Shown here: positions 44,347 to 53,165 of the stretch, in pieces
Numbering within the stretch: position 1 is the stretch's first letter
How the letters are laid out: each line of letters starts with the position of its first letter
Assembly (NCBI GenBank): GCA_963745405.1
Contig: CAVUWY010000002.1
Span: forward strand, 2,232,001-2,296,000
Length of the DNA: 64,000 nt
Source: C-114 sp963745405
Lineage (GTDB): Bacteria; Chloroflexota; Limnocylindria; Limnocylindrales; CSP1-4
Direction: 5' to 3'
Notes under the pieces: generated by a model
Seen by the model: the letters and a program-made list of their open reading frames with translations, nothing else
Database searches by the model: none
Told to the model about the DNA's origin: nothing
Program-made: the position numbers and the translations under genes

Positions 44347-45743
44347 CCGCGATCACGGAACAGACGGGGATGCCGACGCGGGAGGGCGACCTCTCGATCG
44401 AAGGCCACGGCATGGAGCCGATACCGGTGGATGCGCGCTACGGCTCGGTCAACCGGATCTTCACGGTCTGGTTCACCCCGAACCTCGTGCCGGCCGCGTT
44501 CTTCATCGGGACGCTCGTGACGCTCGACTTCCTCAAGCTCGGCTTCGTCACATCGCTCATCGCCGTCATCGTCGGCAACGTGCTCGGATCGGCGTTCGTG
44601 GCCCTCCTCAGCACCATGGGCCCGAAGCTCGGGCTCGCCCAGCTGCCGGCGGCCCGCTTCCCCTTCGGCAAGACGATCGTCGTCCCGGGCGTGCTCAACT
44701 GGCTCAGCACGATCGGCTGGGACGGCATCAACAGCCTCTTCGGCGCCTATGCCCTCACGATCCTCATCCCGGGCCTGCCGTTCGTCGGTGGCCTCCTCGT
44801 CATCGTCCTCTGCCAGGCAGCCCTCGGGATCGTCGGCTACGAGGCCATCCACACGTTCGAGAAGTGGGGCGCGGTGATCCTCGGGATCATGTTCGTCGTC
44901 CTGACGATCTCGATCGCCGGCAAGGCCGACACGAGCTACACGGACGGCTTCAGCGGGGCCGACCAGATCGGCGCGTTCATCGCCTATGTCGCGATCGTCG
45001 CGAGCTTCGTCATCGCCTGGGCCCTGTACGCCTCCGACTACTCGCGCTACCTCGCTCCCGATACGTCACCGAGCCGCGTCTTCTGGCTGACCTTCGCCGG
45101 GATGGCCATCGCCTCGGCCTGGCTCGAGATCCTCGGCCTCCTCGTCGCGACCCAGGCGACCGGCGGTGAATCCAGCCAGACGATCTACGACATCCTCGGC
45201 GGAAGCGGAGCGATCGTCGCCAGCCTGGCGATGGTGGCCATCGTCCTCGGCACGGTCGCGGTCAATGCGATGAACGACTACACCGGTTCGTTGTCGCTGC
45301 TGGCGGCCGGGGTGCGCGTGAAGCGGATCTATTCGGCAGCGGTCGTCGGGGTGCTTGCGTTCTTCTTCACCCTGCTGCTCAACACCGGCGACTTCGCCAC
45401 GAACTTCACGAACTTCCTGCTCTTCATCTCGTACTGGATCACGCCGTTCATCGGCGTCGTCCTCGCCGACTGGTGGCTCCGCCGGCAGCGGGCGGACCCG
45501 CAATCGATCGTCGATTTCTCCGCCCTGCCGATGGGGACCATCGGCCTCGTCGCCCTCGTGGTCGGGTTCGCCGCGGGCATCCCGTTCCAGAATTCGACGC
45601 TCGGCTACTCGTGGGGCGGCCCGTTCAACTACGTGACCGCGAACTACCTCCACGGCGCCGACCTCGCCTACTACGTCGGTGGCGGCGTGGCCTTCCTCAT
45701 CTACTGGTTCGGCGCTCGAGCGGCCATCCGCCGCTCAGCCTGA
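44343..45743 (+). CDS. codB: NCS1-family cytosine permease
   Basis: 466-residue membrane transporter with about 12 helices. NCS1 features include NRIFTVWFTPN at the start of helix 1, RFPFGKT, the GWDGINS segment in helix 3 and the DYSRYL segment. Coupled to codA (ATGA), so it likely imports cytosine or another nucleobase-like compound for deamination. Last gene of the operon; 50 bases separate it from the convergent deacetylase. Confidence 0.88.
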   Translation: MTAITEQTGMPTREGDLSIEGHGMEPIPVDARYGSVNRIFTVWFTPNLVPAAFFIGTLVTLDFLKLGFVTSLIAVIVGNVLGSAFVALLSTMGPKLGLAQLPAARFPFGKTIVVPGVLNWLSTIGWDGINSLFGAYALTILIPGLPFVGGLLVIVLCQAALGIVGYEAIHTFEKWGAVILGIMFVVLTISIAGKADTSYTDGFSGADQIGAFIAYVAIVASFVIAWALYASDYSRYLAPDTSPSRVFWLTFAGMAIASAWLEILGLLVATQATGGESSQTIYDILGGSGAIVASLAMVAIVLGTVAVNAMNDYTGSLSLLAAGVRVKRIYSAAVVGVLAFFFTLLLNTGDFATNFTNFLLFISYWITPFIGVVLADWWLRRQRADPQSIVDFSALPMGTIGLVALVVGFAAGIPFQNSTLGYSWGGPFNYVTANYLHGADLAYYVGGGVAFLIYWFGARAAIRRSA

Positions 45744-45793
45744 CCGATCACTCGTGCCTGGGCCCGGGCGGTCGGTGGCCCGGGCCGGTTCGC

Positions 45794-46729
45794 TCATCCG
45801 GCCGGCGCAGGAGCGTCGACCTCCGGCCGGTCGTGGAAGACGGGCGCGAGATCGAGTCCCTCGACCCAGCCGGCGATCTCCGCGCACGTCGCGATCCACA
45901 GGCCGTCGATCGACTGAGCATGCACGACCAGCCGCTCGAGGGCGGCCGCCCTCGACGCGCGCCCCGACAGGAACGGGTGGTTCGTGAGCATGAAGAGCCC
46001 GCCCTCGTCGACCAGGGCATCGAGCTCGAGCGTCCAGCGCTCGAGCATCTCCGTCGGCCGGGCGATGACACCGGAACCGGTGATGGCCGGCAGATAGGCG
46101 TAGGCCTCCCAATCATCGAGGGCCCAGTGGACCGGCAGTTCGACGATCGTCGGCGCGTCCGAGCCGGCGGCGACGGCGAGCCGATAGGGGTGATCGGCGT
46201 CCATGAGGCTCGAGTCGTAGCGGAAGCCGTGCCGGGCGACGATCTCCGGACCCGCCCGGCTCATCTCCCACATCGGCGCCCGATAGCCGCCCGGGCGGAC
46301 ACCGGCGACCCGGTCGAGTGCCTCGAGGCCACGGACGAAGCGGGCCTCCTCCTCCTCGGGACTCGCTCCGCGGGACGACTCGTGGAGAAAGCCGTGATGG
46401 CCGATCTCGTGGCCGGCGTCGCGGATGGCCCGGACCGTGGCCGGCCACCGTTCCGCGGAATAGCCCGGGATGAAGAACGTCGCCGTGACGCCGTGCCGCT
46501 CGAGCAGCCGCAGGATCCGCGGCACCCCCGTCCGTGGGCCGTACGCCTGGTGGGTCATCACGTCGAGCCAGTCGGCCGACTCCGGGTGCTCGAAGAGGAT
46601 CGGGCTCTCGGCGTCGAGGTCGAACGTGAAGCAGGCCGCGGCCCGGACACCGTCGGGCCAGCGGAAGCCGGCCGGCATCGTCGAGCGCCAGGTGGCGGCC
46701 GGGGTCGCCTGGTCGCGCCGCTCGGTCAT
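45794..46729 (-). CDS. Polysaccharide deacetylase-family hydrolase
   Basis: 311-residue NodB-fold hydrolase. Metal motif: TFDLDAE (Asp pair) and GHHGFLHE (His-x3-His region), with the Arg motif GYRAPMW. No signal peptide. The fold and cytoplasmic location match the PuuE/allantoinase-type or peptidoglycan N-deacetylase-like branch rather than secreted chitin deacetylases. Its ATG overlaps the agmatinase-like stop (ATGA), so both act on one pathway, probably nitrogen release from a cyclic amide or guanidino compound. Confidence 0.8.
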   Translation of the reverse strand: MTERRDQATPAATWRSTMPAGFRWPDGVRAAACFTFDLDAESPILFEHPESADWLDVMTHQAYGPRTGVPRILRLLERHGVTATFFIPGYSAERWPATVRAIRDAGHEIGHHGFLHESSRGASPEEEEARFVRGLEALDRVAGVRPGGYRAPMWEMSRAGPEIVARHGFRYDSSLMDADHPYRLAVAAGSDAPTIVELPVHWALDDWEAYAYLPAITGSGVIARPTEMLERWTLELDALVDEGGLFMLTNHPFLSGRASRAAALERLVVHAQSIDGLWIATCAEIAGWVEGLDLAPVFHDRPEVDAPAPAG

Positions 46730-47685
46730 CGCTCGGCGGGCGCGGCGCGCCGACGGAGGGCGACGAGCGAGAGCATCTCGTAGGCGAGGTTCGCCGCCAG
46801 GAACGCGGTCTGGCCGGCCGGGTCGTAGGCCGGGATGACCTCGACGACGTCGAAGCCGACGAAGTCGATGCCCGTCAGCGCGCGGACGATGGCGAGCGCA
46901 TCGTGCGACGACAGGCCGCCCGGCTCCGGCGTGCCGGTCCCCGGCGCGTACGCGGGGTCGACGACGTCGATGTCGAAGCTGATGAAGGCCGGCCGATCAC
47001 CGACCCGCTCCCGGATGGCCGCGGCGGTCGCGGCCGGTCCGCCGGCGAGGACGTCCTCGGTCGTGAGGTACTCGAGGCCGAGCTCGCTCCGCAGGCTCGT
47101 CCAGTCCCCGGCGTCGTAGAGCGGTCCCCGCAGCCCGACCTCGATCGAATGCCCGACGTCGACGAGCCCTTCCTCGATCGCCCGTCGCATCCACGTTCCG
47201 TGGTTGTACTTCTCGCCGAAGTACGAGTCCCAGGCGTCGGTGTGGGAGTCGAAGTCGATCACCGCCACCGGACCCCGGGAGCGCGTCGCCCGCAGGTGCG
47301 GCAAGGTGCAGGCGTGGTCGCCGCCGATGAGCAGCGGCACGACGCCGGCCTCGACGATCGGCGCGACCGCCTCCTCGATCGCCACGTAGCTCCGTTCGGT
47401 GTAGCCGGGCACGATCGCGACGTCGCCGTAGTCGACACAGGACAGGACCTCGAATGGCTTCACGTCGAGGTTCGCGTTGTAGGGACGGAGCATGACGCTC
47501 GCCGCCCGCACCGCATTCGGCCCGAACCGGCCTCCGACTCGGTAGGTGACGCCGGTATCGAACGGGACCCCGACCACCGCGAGGTCGACGTCCTCGAGCG
47601 TCCGGACGTGGGGCAGTCGGGCGAAGGTCGACGGGCCGGTGAAGCGCGGCGATTCGAGGGAGTCGGCCGGTTCGTAGCGCGGCAC
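46726..47685 (-). CDS. Agmatinase/ureohydrolase-family protein
   Basis: 319-residue ureohydrolase. Mn-binding motifs: GGDHACTLP, DFDSHTDAWD and SFDIDVVDPAYAPGTGTPEPGG. The length and PEPGG segment favour the agmatinase or guanidinobutyrase subfamily over arginase. It cleaves a guanidino compound to urea and amine. Substrate is uncertain; no polyamine genes are nearby. Being coupled with the deacetylase-family gene and convergent with codAB, it is likely part of a nitrogen-scavenging set. Confidence 0.87.
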   Translation of the reverse strand: MPRYEPADSLESPRFTGPSTFARLPHVRTLEDVDLAVVGVPFDTGVTYRVGGRFGPNAVRAASVMLRPYNANLDVKPFEVLSCVDYGDVAIVPGYTERSYVAIEEAVAPIVEAGVVPLLIGGDHACTLPHLRATRSRGPVAVIDFDSHTDAWDSYFGEKYNHGTWMRRAIEEGLVDVGHSIEVGLRGPLYDAGDWTSLRSELGLEYLTTEDVLAGGPAATAAAIRERVGDRPAFISFDIDVVDPAYAPGTGTPEPGGLSSHDALAIVRALTGIDFVGFDVVEVIPAYDPAGQTAFLAANLAYEMLSLVALRRRAAPAER

Positions 47686-47732
47686 GGAGACCTCGGCTGG
47701 GCGACAGCGGACGCGTCAGCCGCGTCCCGCGG

Positions 47733-49130
47733 TCACGGTATCAGGACGGGGGTGAGGCTCGCGCCGTTGAAGACGTCGAGGTCGACGCGGCCGCTGATAC
47801 CGGGCACGGTCCCGTTGTTCGAGTACTGCCAGAACGTCCAGCCGTTGCCGCCCCAGTCGTTGGCCGGGAGGGTCGGCTGGTCGGCCGCGGTCCAATGGGC
47901 GATCCACAGGACCTTGTAGCCGTTGTCCGCGAACCACTCGGTGTCGCCGACGTAGTTCTGCCAGAACACGGGCGACGTGTAGATCACGCCGGCCACGCCC
48001 GTCTTGGCCTGGATCTCACCGAGATAGGCGGCGACCCACGCCTGGAGGTCGGCGTCGTTCAAGCCGCCGGCGGTCTCGAGGTCGAGGACCGGCAGGAGGT
48101 CGCCCTTGGCCATCTGGGCGGTCTGGAGGAACCAGTCCGCCTCGGCGACCGCGTCACCGGCGGTCGAGCTCGGACGAGCGAAGTGGTAGGCGCCGATGGT
48201 GACGCCGGCGGCGTTGGCGGCCGTCCGGTTGGCGACGTAGTTCGGGTCCACGAAGTTCGTCGATTCGGAGGCCTTGACGAAGGCGAACTTGTAGCCCGCC
48301 CCGGCGACCTTGGTCCAGTCGATCGCGTTCTGCCAGTGGCTGACGTCGATGCCGGTGAGGCCGGGCGGCTTGTTCGGCCCGCCGACGGGCGGCGGGGGAG
48401 GCGGCGGGGGCGGGGCCGGCGGCGGCGGGGTCGACTTGAACAGGCCGCTGGCGGCGTAGAGGTAGGCGACCTTGTATAGCGATAGGACGGTCTTGCCGTT
48501 GATGGCGCTGATCCGATACCAGGTCTTGCCGGACACGGCCTTCGGGCACGATGCGCTCCATGAGCTGCCACTCACGGTCGCGGCGACCGTGACCTTCGCG
48601 TTCGTCTTGAGGGTCGTCTTGACGGCCGCGCTCGTGCTGGCGCTGATCCGCAGATTGACCCCGCAGGCGGCGTAGCGGGTGACCGGCGGTGGCGGCGGTG
48701 GAGGCGGAGGCGCCGGCTGCTTCGGGCCGGCGGTCGGCGGAGGGTTCTTGAACAGGCCGGTCGCGGCGTAGACATAGGTGACCTTGTAGACCGACTTGAC
48801 GCTCTTGCCGTTGATCGAGCTGATCCGGTACCAGGTCTTGCCGGAAACGGTCCTGCCGGTGCAATCGACCTTCCAGGAGCCGCCGTTGACGGTCGCGACC
48901 TCGACGACCTTGAGGCCGCTCTTGAGCGACGCTTTCTTCGTGGCCCCGGTGGTCGGGGACGTCCGCACGTTGACGCCGCTGCAGGCGGTCAACTTGGTGG
49001 TCGCGGTCGCCCCGAGCGCACTCGATGGCGCGGCGACGGACACGGCCGCGTACAGGCACAGGGCCATCAGGACGGCAAGTCCGATGAGCGTGGCCGGCCG
49101 GGGGGCGACGCGACGTGAGCTGTCGGTCAA
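47733..49130 (-). CDS. Secreted GH25 lysozyme with two SH3-like repeats
   Basis: 465-residue secreted muramidase. Signal peptide in the first 40 residues; two SH3b-like repeats (about 45-125 and 150-230) each ending in YRISxINGK...YLYAxxGLFK; Pro-rich linkers; and a C-terminal GH25 domain from about 255 with the start GIDVSHWQ, active-site DLE (LPVLDLETAGG) and WIAHW. Acts on peptidoglycan. The TTG start at 49130 has no clear ribosome binding site; an internal ATG (MALCLYAAV) could also start a shorter signal peptide. The SH3 repeats probably bind the wall. Confidence 0.9.
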   Translation of the reverse strand: MTDSSRRVAPRPATLIGLAVLMALCLYAAVSVAAPSSALGATATTKLTACSGVNVRTSPTTGATKKASLKSGLKVVEVATVNGGSWKVDCTGRTVSGKTWYRISSINGKSVKSVYKVTYVYAATGLFKNPPPTAGPKQPAPPPPPPPPPVTRYAACGVNLRISASTSAAVKTTLKTNAKVTVAATVSGSSWSASCPKAVSGKTWYRISAINGKTVLSLYKVAYLYAASGLFKSTPPPPAPPPPPPPPPVGGPNKPPGLTGIDVSHWQNAIDWTKVAGAGYKFAFVKASESTNFVDPNYVANRTAANAAGVTIGAYHFARPSSTAGDAVAEADWFLQTAQMAKGDLLPVLDLETAGGLNDADLQAWVAAYLGEIQAKTGVAGVIYTSPVFWQNYVGDTEWFADNGYKVLWIAHWTAADQPTLPANDWGGNGWTFWQYSNNGTVPGISGRVDLDVFNGASLTPVLIP

Positions 49131-49164
49131 GGGCGTGGACCTCGCGCTGCGCGGACGTTAAGAA

Positions 49165-49189
49165 TGTCACGCGGGGTCAACCCGCGACA
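49165..49189. promoter_or_regulatory. Inverted repeat between divergent genes
   Basis: Stem CGCGGG/CCCGCG with loop GTCAA, extended by TGTC/GACA-like outer pairs with one bulge, in the 234-bp region between the lysozyme start and the PH-domain gene. Operator or hairpin in the lysozyme leader; function unknown. Confidence 0.3.
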
Positions 49190-49364
49190 GGGGCCAACAG
49201 TCCCATTCGCGCCCTAGCCGATCCGTCATGGTCTTGTCGGGAACCGACCGGTACGGGGAGGTCCTGTCCGGTCCGCGGCACGCTCGCGAGCGGGCGCACC
49301 GGGGTCGACGCGCGTGCGACCATTCCATGATCACGTGGGGATGGCAAGACGGAGGGAGCGCCGG

Positions 49365-50045
49365 GTGGACGTCGAACAGAGCCTCGTCACGGGCGAGAAG
49401 GTCGTCTTCGAGACGAGCAAGCACTGGATCGCCCCGCTGGCCGATTCGAAGTGGGCCGCCGTCGAGCTCCTCGCCGCCCTCGCCCTCTCCTGGCTCCAAC
49501 CCGACAGCACGAGCGGCATCCTCGGCTTCTTCGGTCGGGTGATCGAGCTCATCAACCTCGTCCTCGTCATCAGCGCCGTGGGCTGGATCGTCTACAACAT
49601 CGTCGCCTGGCGGACCGCCGACTACTACGTGACGAACAGGCGCGTGCTCGGCACCGAGGGGCTGCTCCGGCGTCGCAGCACGGACTCGCTGCTGACCTCG
49701 ATCTCCGATGTCCGGATCAACGTGCCCTTCCTGGGCCGGGGACTCGGCTACGGCAACATCAAGATCCTGTCGTCCTCCGGGGACGCCGGCGGTGACACGT
49801 TCACGTCGATGCGCGCCGTCGACGCCTTCAAGAAGAACCTCATGGAGCAGAAGGCCGGGTCGGGTGCCCTGGCGGAGGCCCGGTCGACGACCCCGGCCGC
49901 CGCCGCGGCTCCGGTGGCGGCCGCGGCGCCGACGTCCGCCGACCTCACCAAGACACTCGGCGATCTCGCCAAGCTGCGCGACGCTGGTGCGATCACTCCC
50001 GCGGAGTACGAGGCCAAGAAGGCGGACCTCCTCAGTCGGATCTGA
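49365..50045 (+). CDS. PH-like (bPH) membrane protein with SHOCT tail
   Basis: 226-residue protein. GTG at 49365 follows GGAGGGAG by six bases. Two close membrane helices (about 22-40 and 50-72) precede a bacterial PH-like domain (about 75-150: DYYVTNRRVLGTEGLLRRRSTDS). The tail ends in a SHOCT oligomerisation motif (LAKLRDAGAITPAEYEAKKADLL). Bacterial PH proteins of this design often act in envelope stress or membrane organisation; specific function unknown. Confidence 0.75.
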   Translation: MDVEQSLVTGEKVVFETSKHWIAPLADSKWAAVELLAALALSWLQPDSTSGILGFFGRVIELINLVLVISAVGWIVYNIVAWRTADYYVTNRRVLGTEGLLRRRSTDSLLTSISDVRINVPFLGRGLGYGNIKILSSSGDAGGDTFTSMRAVDAFKKNLMEQKAGSGALAEARSTTPAAAAAPVAAAAPTSADLTKTLGDLAKLRDAGAITPAEYEAKKADLLSRI

Positions 50046-50176
50046 TCTCGCCCCGATGCGCTGCCACCCCCGATCGATGCGTTCGGCGCCCCGCCGCGCC
50101 GGCCGCTTCTACCGGCTTCCGACGCCCCGTCGTTCAGACCCGCGCGCCGCGGTCTCCGAGACTCCGCACGGACTCT

Positions 50177-50205
50177 TTGACAGAACACGTATGCTGCCTT
50201 AGTCC
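50177..50205 (+). promoter_or_regulatory. Candidate promoter of the nagZ-nagA-ROK operon
   Basis: TTGACA at 50177-50182, 17-bp spacer, TAGTCC at 50200-50205, about 85 bases before the ATG. The flanks contain CTTTG and CAAAG halves about 45 bp apart, a possible operator. Confidence 0.45.
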
Positions 50206-50289
50206 AGTCTCCTGACAAAGTGCGGATGAGATGGTTCTTCTCCTCGTCGAGATCCGGATGCGGGGCCCGATGGCTGGCGCGGTGAGGCG

Positions 50290-51918
50290 ATGACCGGGGT
50301 CGCCGTCGTCACGGAGCGCGAGGCGATCGCGCTCGCCGGAGGCCGCGTCCTGCGCACGTACGAAGGCCTCGAGCCGACCGAGGCGATCCTCGATGCCGTC
50401 CGCGCCGGGCGGGCCGCGGGGGTGACCCTCTTCCGGGCGGCGAACGTGGGCTCACCGGCCGAGCTCCGGGTCGCCTGCGCTGCACTCCAATCGGCCCGAC
50501 CGGCGGGCGACCCGCCGCTCGTGATCGGCCTCGATCAGGAGGGCGGCCAGCTCCAGGCCGTCGGTCATGGTGCGACCGCCTGGCCGGGTGCGATGGCCCT
50601 CGGGGCGACGGGTTCGATCGAGCTCGCGCGAGCCGCGGGTGCCGCCATCGGCGCGGAGGTGGCCGCGATGGGAGCCACGCTCGTGTTCGCGCCGGTCTGC
50701 GACGTCATCGCTCGGTCCTCCGCCACGCCGCTCGGGACCCGGTCGTTCGGCTCGGATCCGACGGCGGTCGCGGCGCTGGCCGGAGCGTTCACCGCCGGGC
50801 TGCAGTCGGCTGGCGTCGCCGCCACTCTCAAGCACTTCCCTGGCCACGGAGCGGCGGGCGCCGATTCACACGTCGGGTTGCCCGTCGTCGACGGTCCGGG
50901 CGAGTGGATCCGCGAGCGCAACCTTCCCCCGTTCCGGGCCGGGATCGCCGCCGGAGCCCTCGTCGTGATGTCCGGCCACCTGGCCGTGCCTGGCCTGACG
51001 GACGGACGGATCGAGGCGGCCACCATCTCCCGGACGATCCTCGGCACGGTCCTGCGCGAGGAGATGGGCTTCGAGGGCGTCGCCGTCAGTGACGCCCTCG
51101 ACATGGGCGGCGCCGGCGATGCCGACCGCCTCGATGAGACGGTCGTCGCGGCGGCCGAGGCCGGCATCGACCTGCTCCTGCTCAATCACGACGTGGCCGC
51201 GGAGGAGGCCGTCGTCGATGCGCTGAGCAGGGCGATCCTATCCGGCCGCCACGGGACCGCGAGGGCCCGAGCCGCGGCCGAACGCGTCCTCGCCCTGAGG
51301 CGCCGGCTCGGGCTGGGATCGCCGCCGCCGATCGAGGTCGTCGGCAGCCCGGAGCACCGGGCCCTGGCCCGACGGATCGCCGAGGCCTCCATCACCCTCG
51401 TCCGCGACGAGCGCCGGACCCTGCCGCTCGCCGTGCCGGACGGCGGCCGGGTCGCGCTGATCGCCCCGGTGCCGGTGGACCTGACGCCGGCCGAGACCTC
51501 GTCATACATCCGAGTCGGCCTTGCCGAGGCGCTCCGCGACCGCGGCCTCCGAGTGACCGAGCTCGTCGTCCCGCTGGATCCGACGAGTGCCGAGGTGGCG
51601 TCTCTGGCCTTCGCCGCCGGGGATGCCGATGCGACGATCCTCGGGACGTACGACGCCGTCTCCCATCCCGGCCAGGTCGCGCTGGCACACGCGGTCGCGG
51701 GGCGTCCATCCAGCGTGGCGGTCGCCCTGCGGAGCCCTTACGACGCGGAGGTCCTGCCCCCGGAGCTGGCGCTCGTCTGCACGTACGGGATCCAGGTGCC
51801 CCAGATGGAGGCCCTGGCGGACGCGCTCGTGGGCCGGATCCCGTTCCAGGGCCGGCTCCCCGTCGCGCTGGGAGCGGGGACGTCGGACGGCTTCGCCGAG
51901 GCGGGACAGACGAGGTGA
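50290..51918 (+). CDS. nagZ: GH3-family beta-N-acetylhexosaminidase (NagZ-like)
   Basis: 542-residue GH3 enzyme. Residues about 25-340 form the TIM barrel with the NagZ signature KHFPGHG and the His/Asp loop GAAGADSHVGLPVVD. The nucleophile Asp lies in VAVSDALDMGG. A second, C-terminal domain (about 350-542) completes two-domain NagZ-type enzymes. No signal peptide, so it acts on imported GlcNAc-containing muropeptides. The stop overlaps nagA (GTGA). It supplies GlcNAc or anhydromuropeptide for the next two enzymes. Confidence 0.85.
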   Translation: MTGVAVVTEREAIALAGGRVLRTYEGLEPTEAILDAVRAGRAAGVTLFRAANVGSPAELRVACAALQSARPAGDPPLVIGLDQEGGQLQAVGHGATAWPGAMALGATGSIELARAAGAAIGAEVAAMGATLVFAPVCDVIARSSATPLGTRSFGSDPTAVAALAGAFTAGLQSAGVAATLKHFPGHGAAGADSHVGLPVVDGPGEWIRERNLPPFRAGIAAGALVVMSGHLAVPGLTDGRIEAATISRTILGTVLREEMGFEGVAVSDALDMGGAGDADRLDETVVAAAEAGIDLLLLNHDVAAEEAVVDALSRAILSGRHGTARARAAAERVLALRRRLGLGSPPPIEVVGSPEHRALARRIAEASITLVRDERRTLPLAVPDGGRVALIAPVPVDLTPAETSSYIRVGLAEALRDRGLRVTELVVPLDPTSAEVASLAFAAGDADATILGTYDAVSHPGQVALAHAVAGRPSSVAVALRSPYDAEVLPPELALVCTYGIQVPQMEALADALVGRIPFQGRLPVALGAGTSDGFAEAGQTR

Positions 51919-53165
51919 TCCGCCTGCTCGGCACCCTGTTCGCGCCCGAGGAGCGTGGGCCGTCGATCGTCACGGTCGACGACGGCGTCGTCGTCGCCAT
52001 CCAGCCGCTGGAGGCGACGCAAGCTGCGGAGGCGGCCGAGGCCGTCGGGGTCGACGGAGGACCGGACTTCGGCTCGGCGACCTCGAGGATCGTGCCCGGC
52101 CTCATCGACATCCAGCTGAACGGCGCGTTCGGTCACGACTTCGCCGACCCCGCCGCGGACATCGGGACGATCGCCCGGTCACTGCCGCGATTCGGCGTCA
52201 CCGGGTTCGTGCCGACCATCGTCACCTCGGCACCGTCCGTGTACCCGGCCGCCCTGGCCAACCTGCGCCGAGGCCCGCAGCCGGGCGAGGCCCGGGTGCT
52301 CGGGACGCACATCGAGGGTCCGTTCATCAGCCCCCGCCACCACGGCACCCACGACCCGGCGTACCTGCGCCTGCCCGACCGGGTCGAGGCGGAGGGCTGG
52401 CTCGAGGCCGGCGACATCCGCTGGCTCACCCTCGCGCCGGAACTCCCCGGCGCCCTCGACCTCGTGCGGTTCCTGGTCGACCGCGGAGTGCGGGTCTCGA
52501 TCGGCCACACGGACGCGACATGGGCCGAGGCGGCAGCCGCGGTCGAAGCCGGGGCCACGATGGCCACCCATGTCTTCAATGCGATGCGGCCGCTTCATCA
52601 CCGCGATCCGGGTGTCGTGGGGCAGGTGCTCGCCTCGTCGCTGCTGGCCGGGTTCATCGCCGATGGCCAGCACCTCGCGTTCGACACGATCCGCCTGCTC
52701 GCCCGGGTGAAAGCGCCGGACGAGCTCGTCCTGGTGACGGACGCGCTCGCCGGCCTCGGCATGCCGGCCGGGCCCTACGTGCTCGCCGGCCGCGAGTACC
52801 GGTCCGACGGGACCGTCGGCCGGCTTCCCGACGGCACGCTCTCGGGCTCGCTCCTGCCCCTCGACCGGGCCCTGCGGAACCTCGTCAGGGAGGCTGGTCT
52901 CGAGCCGGCCACCGCGATCCGGCTCGCCACCCTCAACCCGGCCCGGGCCATCGGCTGCGCCGACGACCTCGGGCGTATCGCGGTCGGCCGGGCGGCGGAC
53001 ATCGCCCTGCTCGATGACGACTGGTCGGTCGAGGCGACGCTGGTCAGGGGCACCGTAGCGTTCGACCGGGGCGACTCGGGCGGCACGGCCGGCACGGGCG
53101 ACACGGGCGAAGCGGACGGCACGGCGTCCTTGCTCGGGGACGCACTTCCGGTCCACCCGTCATGA
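51915..53165 (+). CDS. nagA: N-acetylglucosamine-6-phosphate deacetylase
   Basis: 416-residue NagA. Metal and substrate motifs: HIEGPF, IGHTDAT, THVFNAMRPLHHRDPG, and VTDALAGLG; the tail has the GRIAVGRAADIALLD amidohydrolase closing motif. Makes glucosamine-6-phosphate and acetate. GTG at 51915 overlaps the nagZ stop, and the gene overlaps the downstream ROK gene by four bases (ATGA). The last 30 residues (Gly/Thr/Asp-rich) are not part of the fold. Confidence 0.9.
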   Translation: MIRLLGTLFAPEERGPSIVTVDDGVVVAIQPLEATQAAEAAEAVGVDGGPDFGSATSRIVPGLIDIQLNGAFGHDFADPAADIGTIARSLPRFGVTGFVPTIVTSAPSVYPAALANLRRGPQPGEARVLGTHIEGPFISPRHHGTHDPAYLRLPDRVEAEGWLEAGDIRWLTLAPELPGALDLVRFLVDRGVRVSIGHTDATWAEAAAAVEAGATMATHVFNAMRPLHHRDPGVVGQVLASSLLAGFIADGQHLAFDTIRLLARVKAPDELVLVTDALAGLGMPAGPYVLAGREYRSDGTVGRLPDGTLSGSLLPLDRALRNLVREAGLEPATAIRLATLNPARAIGCADDLGRIAVGRAADIALLDDDWSVEATLVRGTVAFDRGDSGGTAGTGDTGEADGTASLLGDALPVHPS

